From PBB1 sp031390425 (GTDB lineage: Bacteria > Pseudomonadota > Gammaproteobacteria > Burkholderiales > Burkholderiaceae_C), in the NCBI GenBank assembly GCA_031390425.1, contig JANMTL010000105.1, forward strand, positions 1 through 13,671: a DNA stretch of 13,671 nt, given 5' to 3'. This document shows, piece by piece, positions 12,176 through 13,671 of the stretch. The notes beneath the pieces were generated by a model. That model had not been told where the DNA came from, did no database searches, and saw nothing but the letters and a program-made list of their open reading frames with translations. Within the stretch, counting starts at the first letter, position 1; each line of letters begins with the position of its first letter. The position numbers and the translations under genes were made by a program.

Positions 12176-13375
12176 TCAGCCCGACTTACCGTCTAGGCGT
12201 GGGCGCGTCAGCACAGGCCAGTAACGCACGGCGAAAAACGCGAATCCCAGGGACCACAGCGTCGCCGAGACCACAACGGCCTGCACGGCCGCTTTTGGAA
12301 TTGCAAGCGGCACGGCCACGCGAACCAATGCCGCAGCAAACACAAGCCCGTAGCACGCCACGTCGAATCGATCTGCTCGCAGTGCCCGGCCGGTATGGCC
12401 ACGGGCGGTGCGCGTCATCATGCCCAGCACCATCGCGCCGACGGCGCCCACCGTCAGCGCATGGATAGCGATCGATTCAGCGATCCAGCCCTGCATCGCG
12501 CCAGCGCGCAAGCCCAAGTGAAGTGGAATCCACAGATAGGCAACATGCAGCACCCACACCAGCGGCGTGCGCAGCGTTCTCCACGGACGCCACAGCAGCC
12601 AGCGCACCCCGTGCGCCATGGCCGCAAGCGCGAGCAGCGCCATCACCACCGGACCGCCCCATTGCAAGCTGTCGGCCACCAACAGTGCCAGCAATGAACC
12701 CAAAGCGGCGTACTCGACAGCAACATGCTTACTTGCGTTGGACCCGCTCACACCGTTGTTGGTGAAGGCAGGAATGACGCGGCCTGCCACCGCGACCATG
12801 ATGAACAGCAGCACGTCGAGACCGACCTGGATGCCGAGCCAGCCCGGCACCTCGATGACTTGCAATGCCGCGAGGTGAACCACCGCTGCAGCGCAGGCCA
12901 GCAGCATCAGCAGGCCGACGAAGAAGTAGTTGCGCCGATTGCGTGCTGTCACCAGGGGGATCGCAAGCGAAAGCGCAGCAAACAGCGGGAAAGCGATGTT
13001 GGCAACAGCGGCAGCCCAGCCGAACGGGGTCAGCATCAGCACCCGAGCCGAAATCCACAACGCCACCAACGCCGCCAACAGCGGGCCAGTCGGGGTGGGC
13101 TGCTTCGACCAATTGCGGCCTGCAGTGAAAAGAAAGCCAACGATGACGGCCAGCGCAAAGCCGAACAACATCTCATGCGCATGCCACAGCGAACCTGACA
13201 GGTAGGGTCTGCTCAGCACACCAGCGAATTCCAGCGCCCACAGTGGGATCGACAACGCTGCAAAGGCGCTGGCAAACAGGAAGAACGGACGAAAGCCCAA
13301 CTGCCACAGCGCGAAGGTCGATGCGTCAGAAGCGGGACGATCGGGTTCCGTTATTCGGATAGGTACGATGGGCAT
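12176..13375 (-). CDS. nnrS: NnrS family membrane protein
   Basis: A 399-residue integral membrane protein. NnrS is a heme- and copper-containing protein first described in Rhodobacter; it is commonly encoded beside nitrite or nitric oxide reductases and linked to relief of nitrosative stress. The start MPIVPIRITEPDRPASD (ATG at 13375) fits the family N-terminus; the frame is open further upstream, but that would run through the terminator region. FALWQLGFRPFFLFAS (21-36) and GSLWHAHEMLFGFALAVIVGF (61-81) are diagnostic; His65 and His67 are candidate metal ligands. PAFTNNGVSGS follows in the middle, and about twelve hydrophobic segments fill the length. No clear ribosome-binding site precedes the ATG. 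It heads the nnrS-nirK unit, so transcription probably starts in the 95 bases upstream. Confidence 0.93.
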   Translation of the reverse strand: MPIVPIRITEPDRPASDASTFALWQLGFRPFFLFASAFAALSIPLWALEFAGVLSRPYLSGSLWHAHEMLFGFALAVIVGFLFTAGRNWSKQPTPTGPLLAALVALWISARVLMLTPFGWAAAVANIAFPLFAALSLAIPLVTARNRRNYFFVGLLMLLACAAAVVHLAALQVIEVPGWLGIQVGLDVLLFIMVAVAGRVIPAFTNNGVSGSNASKHVAVEYAALGSLLALLVADSLQWGGPVVMALLALAAMAHGVRWLLWRPWRTLRTPLVWVLHVAYLWIPLHLGLRAGAMQGWIAESIAIHALTVGAVGAMVLGMMTRTARGHTGRALRADRFDVACYGLVFAAALVRVAVPLAIPKAAVQAVVVSATLWSLGFAFFAVRYWPVLTRPRLDGKSG

Positions 13376-13411
13376 AGACGTCGTGTCAGCGCAGTCGGCA
13401 ACACGTCTACG

Positions 13412-13425
13412 TTGACCTCGATAAC
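13412..13425. promoter_or_regulatory. Possible degenerate FNR/NnrR-type box upstream of nnrS
   Basis: TTGACCTCGATAAC has the TTGAT-N4-ATCAA layout of Crp/Fnr-family sites that control denitrification genes, matching 4 of 5 bases in the left half and 3 of 5 in the right. It lies 37-50 bases before the nnrS ATG. Chance occurrence is quite possible. No clear -10 box follows, and the position would require a very short leader. Confidence 0.2.
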
Positions 13426-13470
13426 CGGTAGGGTCTGTGCGGCGCCGCACATTGCAAGAGCGCATCACTG

Positions 13471-13510
13471 AAAAGAGAAAACCCTTGATTTCCTCAGCAG
13501 AAATCAAGGG
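13471..13510 (-). terminator. Rho-independent terminator of icd
   Basis: CCCTTGATTTC (13482-13492) and GAAATCAAGGG (13500-13510) form a perfect 11-bp stem with a 7-base loop. On the minus strand the stem is followed by TTTTCTCTTTT. It begins 37 bases after the icd stop and lies upstream of nnrS, so icd and nnrS are separate transcripts. On the plus strand no T tract follows, so it acts in one direction. Confidence 0.93.
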
Positions 13511-13547
13511 CTTGCCCGGCGTCACGGCGACGCCACTTCGAGCGCGA

Positions 13548-13671
13548 TCACATGTGCTCGATCATCACCTGCCCGAACCCCGAGCACGACACCTGCGTCG
13601 CGCCTTCCATCAGGCGGGCGAAGTCGTAGGTCACCTTTTTCGACAGGATCGAGCGTTTCATCGACGCGATG
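13548..13671 (-). CDS. icd: Isocitrate dehydrogenase (NADP+), C-terminal 40 residues only
   Basis: The frame enters from the right edge and ends at a TGA at 13548-13550. It reads KKVTYDFARLMEGA, then CSGFGQVMIEHM, which aligns closely with the E. coli Icd C-terminus (TVTYDFERLMEGA, then CSEFGDAIIENM). Icd oxidatively decarboxylates isocitrate to 2-oxoglutarate in the TCA cycle. The active-site region lies outside the window. A strong terminator follows. Confidence 0.87.
   Translation of the reverse strand, partial: IASMKRSILSKKVTYDFARLMEGATQVSCSGFGQVMIEHM

Noticed and set aside
13482..13510. TTGATTT...AAATCAA considered as an FNR box upstream of nnrS.
   Set aside because: The half-sites are too far apart for a 5-4-5 box; the long stem followed by a T tract is better explained as the icd terminator.
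1..13671. Search by eye for CRISPR arrays, tRNA/rRNA genes, transposases and IS ends.
   Set aside because: No regularly spaced repeats, cloverleaf landmarks or transposase motifs were seen on either strand.

Overview
The window is high-GC DNA (G/C at most third codon positions). The protein families and the gene mix (chromate transporter, c-di-GMP riboswitch, AniA-type NirK, NnrS, E. coli-type isocitrate dehydrogenase) suggest a betaproteobacterium, probably Burkholderiales. That placement is inferred from composition and family resemblance only; no search was run.

Left part (1-3269). The N-terminal 375 residues of a ChrA chromate transporter run leftward off the edge. Divergent from it is a secreted S8 subtilisin-like protease with a C-terminal PPC domain. 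The protease leader carries a clear c-di-GMP-I (GEMM-I) riboswitch, followed by a hairpin that buries the Shine-Dalgarno sequence. One base expected to contact the ligand departs from the consensus.

Centre (3451-9508). Five plus-strand genes are packed with gaps or overlaps of -4 to +30 bases and look like one operon: a zinc-finger J-domain protein with a TTG start, the radical SAM enzyme ArsS of arsenosugar synthesis, a TVP38/TMEM64 membrane domain fused to a MerA/lipoamide-dehydrogenase-like flavoprotein, a DUF2064 GT-A transferase, and a stand-alone FAD protein of the type usually fused in front of SelD. No ArsM and no SelD kinase domain lie in the window. The set suggests an organo-arsenic or selenium-linked pathway with a membrane redox component. 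This is the best candidate here for an incompletely described system.

Right part (9486-13375, minus strand). An nnrS-nirK unit encodes nitric-oxide-related membrane protein NnrS and an AniA-like copper nitrite reductase lipoprotein with a C-terminal cytochrome c domain. It is followed by a small, possibly frameshifted reading frame whose start overlaps the nirK stop, an sdhB fragment holding only the [2Fe-2S] half, and a CBS-domain gene that overlaps the fragment. This 3' end looks rearranged. The CBS gene and the FAD protein gene converge and overlap by 23 bases.

Right edge. The last 40 residues of isocitrate dehydrogenase (icd) enter on the minus strand, followed by a strong rho-independent terminator that separates icd from nnrS. 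I found no tRNA, rRNA, CRISPR array, insertion sequence or transposase gene.
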